NCBI GenBank assembly: GCA_031763025.1
Contig: JASSKH010000006.1
Span: 2,398,958-2,462,957, forward strand
Source of the DNA: Macrocystis pyrifera
Lineage: Eukaryota > Sar > Phaeophyceae > Laminariales > Laminariaceae
Reading direction: 5' to 3'
Length of the DNA: 64,000 nt
Below, in pieces: positions 63,430 to 64,000 of this stretch. A program made the position numbers and the translations under genes. The notes below the pieces were generated by a model. That model searched no databases and was not told where the DNA came from. It saw only the letters and a list, made by a program, of their open reading frames with translations. The number at the start of each line of letters is the position of its first letter. Positions within the stretch are counted from its first letter, which is position 1.

Positions 63430-63760
63430 TCATTAAACCGTTCTTTCTACCCGTCGACATCCAGCACAACCAGTGTCCGTAACGGTCCTTCAAGCCTAGA
63501 GAGATACAAGTTCTGTGGTCACAAAACTACGCCACAGAGATACTAACCGCCGGTACATTGTTACGTATGCAGTAAGCACAGCAGCAGTAGACGATGCAAT
63601 GCCATGTCATCATACTGGAAAGGAAAGGCACTACATACATATTTTCTATGAACGCGAGAAAACGAAAGGAAACAACGAACAACAAGAACAAAAGAAGAAG
63701 AAAAAAAAATGTCGTGCCTCCCTGCAGGGGGGATGCGCAGACAAAAAAAAAGCGTGAAAA
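63430..63760 (-). repeat. LINE-2 tail-family copy, reverse
   Basis: Complement of the tail: TACCCGTCGACATCCAGCAC to CCTCCCTGCAGGGGGGATG. Together with 62900-63315 it makes an inverted pair around MITE-3 copy 2. Confidence 0.75.
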
Positions 63761-63965
63761 AAGCGTGCTATTATTAATAGAGAAAAAAACAGGACACGTG
63801 GTTTACTCAACACGTGCTGTCGATGGTAAGATGTCTTGAAACATATCTTTCATTAGGTACGAAAGCACTACTGAATCATATTATCTCAACAATGCGATAT
63901 CTACTCTATCTCTACGGCGCCGGCTATAGATACCAGGTATATTTAAGCATTATCGTGGTAAATTT

Positions 63966-63990
63966 TATATATATATATATATATATATCT
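63966..63990. repeat. (TA)n microsatellite
   Basis: About 12 TA units near the window end. Confidence 0.85.
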
Positions 63991-64000
63991 GTCTATTATA

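Overview
This window is a gene-poor, repeat-saturated piece of a eukaryotic nuclear genome. I find Ty1/copia, Ty3/gypsy and two non-LTR (LINE) lineages, SINE-like repeats, several MITE families, minisatellites and a foldback-like element. I recognise no intact host gene with confidence. The organism cannot be fixed from the sequence alone. A protist or alga is plausible (intermediate GC, long G/C homopolymers, no vertebrate or land-plant repeat that I recognise), but that is a weak inference.

Layout. 1-3340: tRNA-like repeat fragments, three tandem copies of a ~360 bp unit, and unassigned DNA. 3341-29645: one minus-strand copia element (O-copia, about 5.3 kb once its insertions are subtracted), expanded to 26 kb by three later LTR-element insertions. 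These are Copia-1 (5870-12024, plus strand, TSD CCATC) at its gag/protease junction, Gypsy-1 (12512-21778, plus, TSD GTTA) inside its gag, and Gypsy-2 (23687-29298, plus, TSD TAGT) inside its own 5' LTR. All insertion borders can be read, and O-copia's other LTR shows the empty site for Gypsy-2. 29760-33925: a decayed LINE (LINE-1) with endonuclease and reverse transcriptase that ends in poly(C). 33930-44500: small elements, including TA-flanked MITEs, many poly(C)/poly(G)-ended SINE-like copies and microsatellites. 45002-45367: a 23 bp minisatellite. 45485-50815: a foldback-like element with kilobase inverted arms built from CTTCCA/TGGAAG higher-order repeats. 52200-63800: copies of a second LINE (LINE-2) and its 3' tail family in both orientations.

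How the parts relate. The most notable signals are (1) very short TA-bordered palindromes, TATTAATA and TACC(A/T)GGTA, that behave as insertions at TA when repeat copies are compared and match the ends of two TA-flanked MITE families in the same window, so they look like transposon excision footprints; and (2) a LINE and a SINE-like family that share a 3' end and terminate in poly(C) rather than poly(A). All polyproteins found are interrupted by stops or frameshifts, so the elements here are fossils. Gypsy-1 has nearly identical LTRs and is the youngest insertion.
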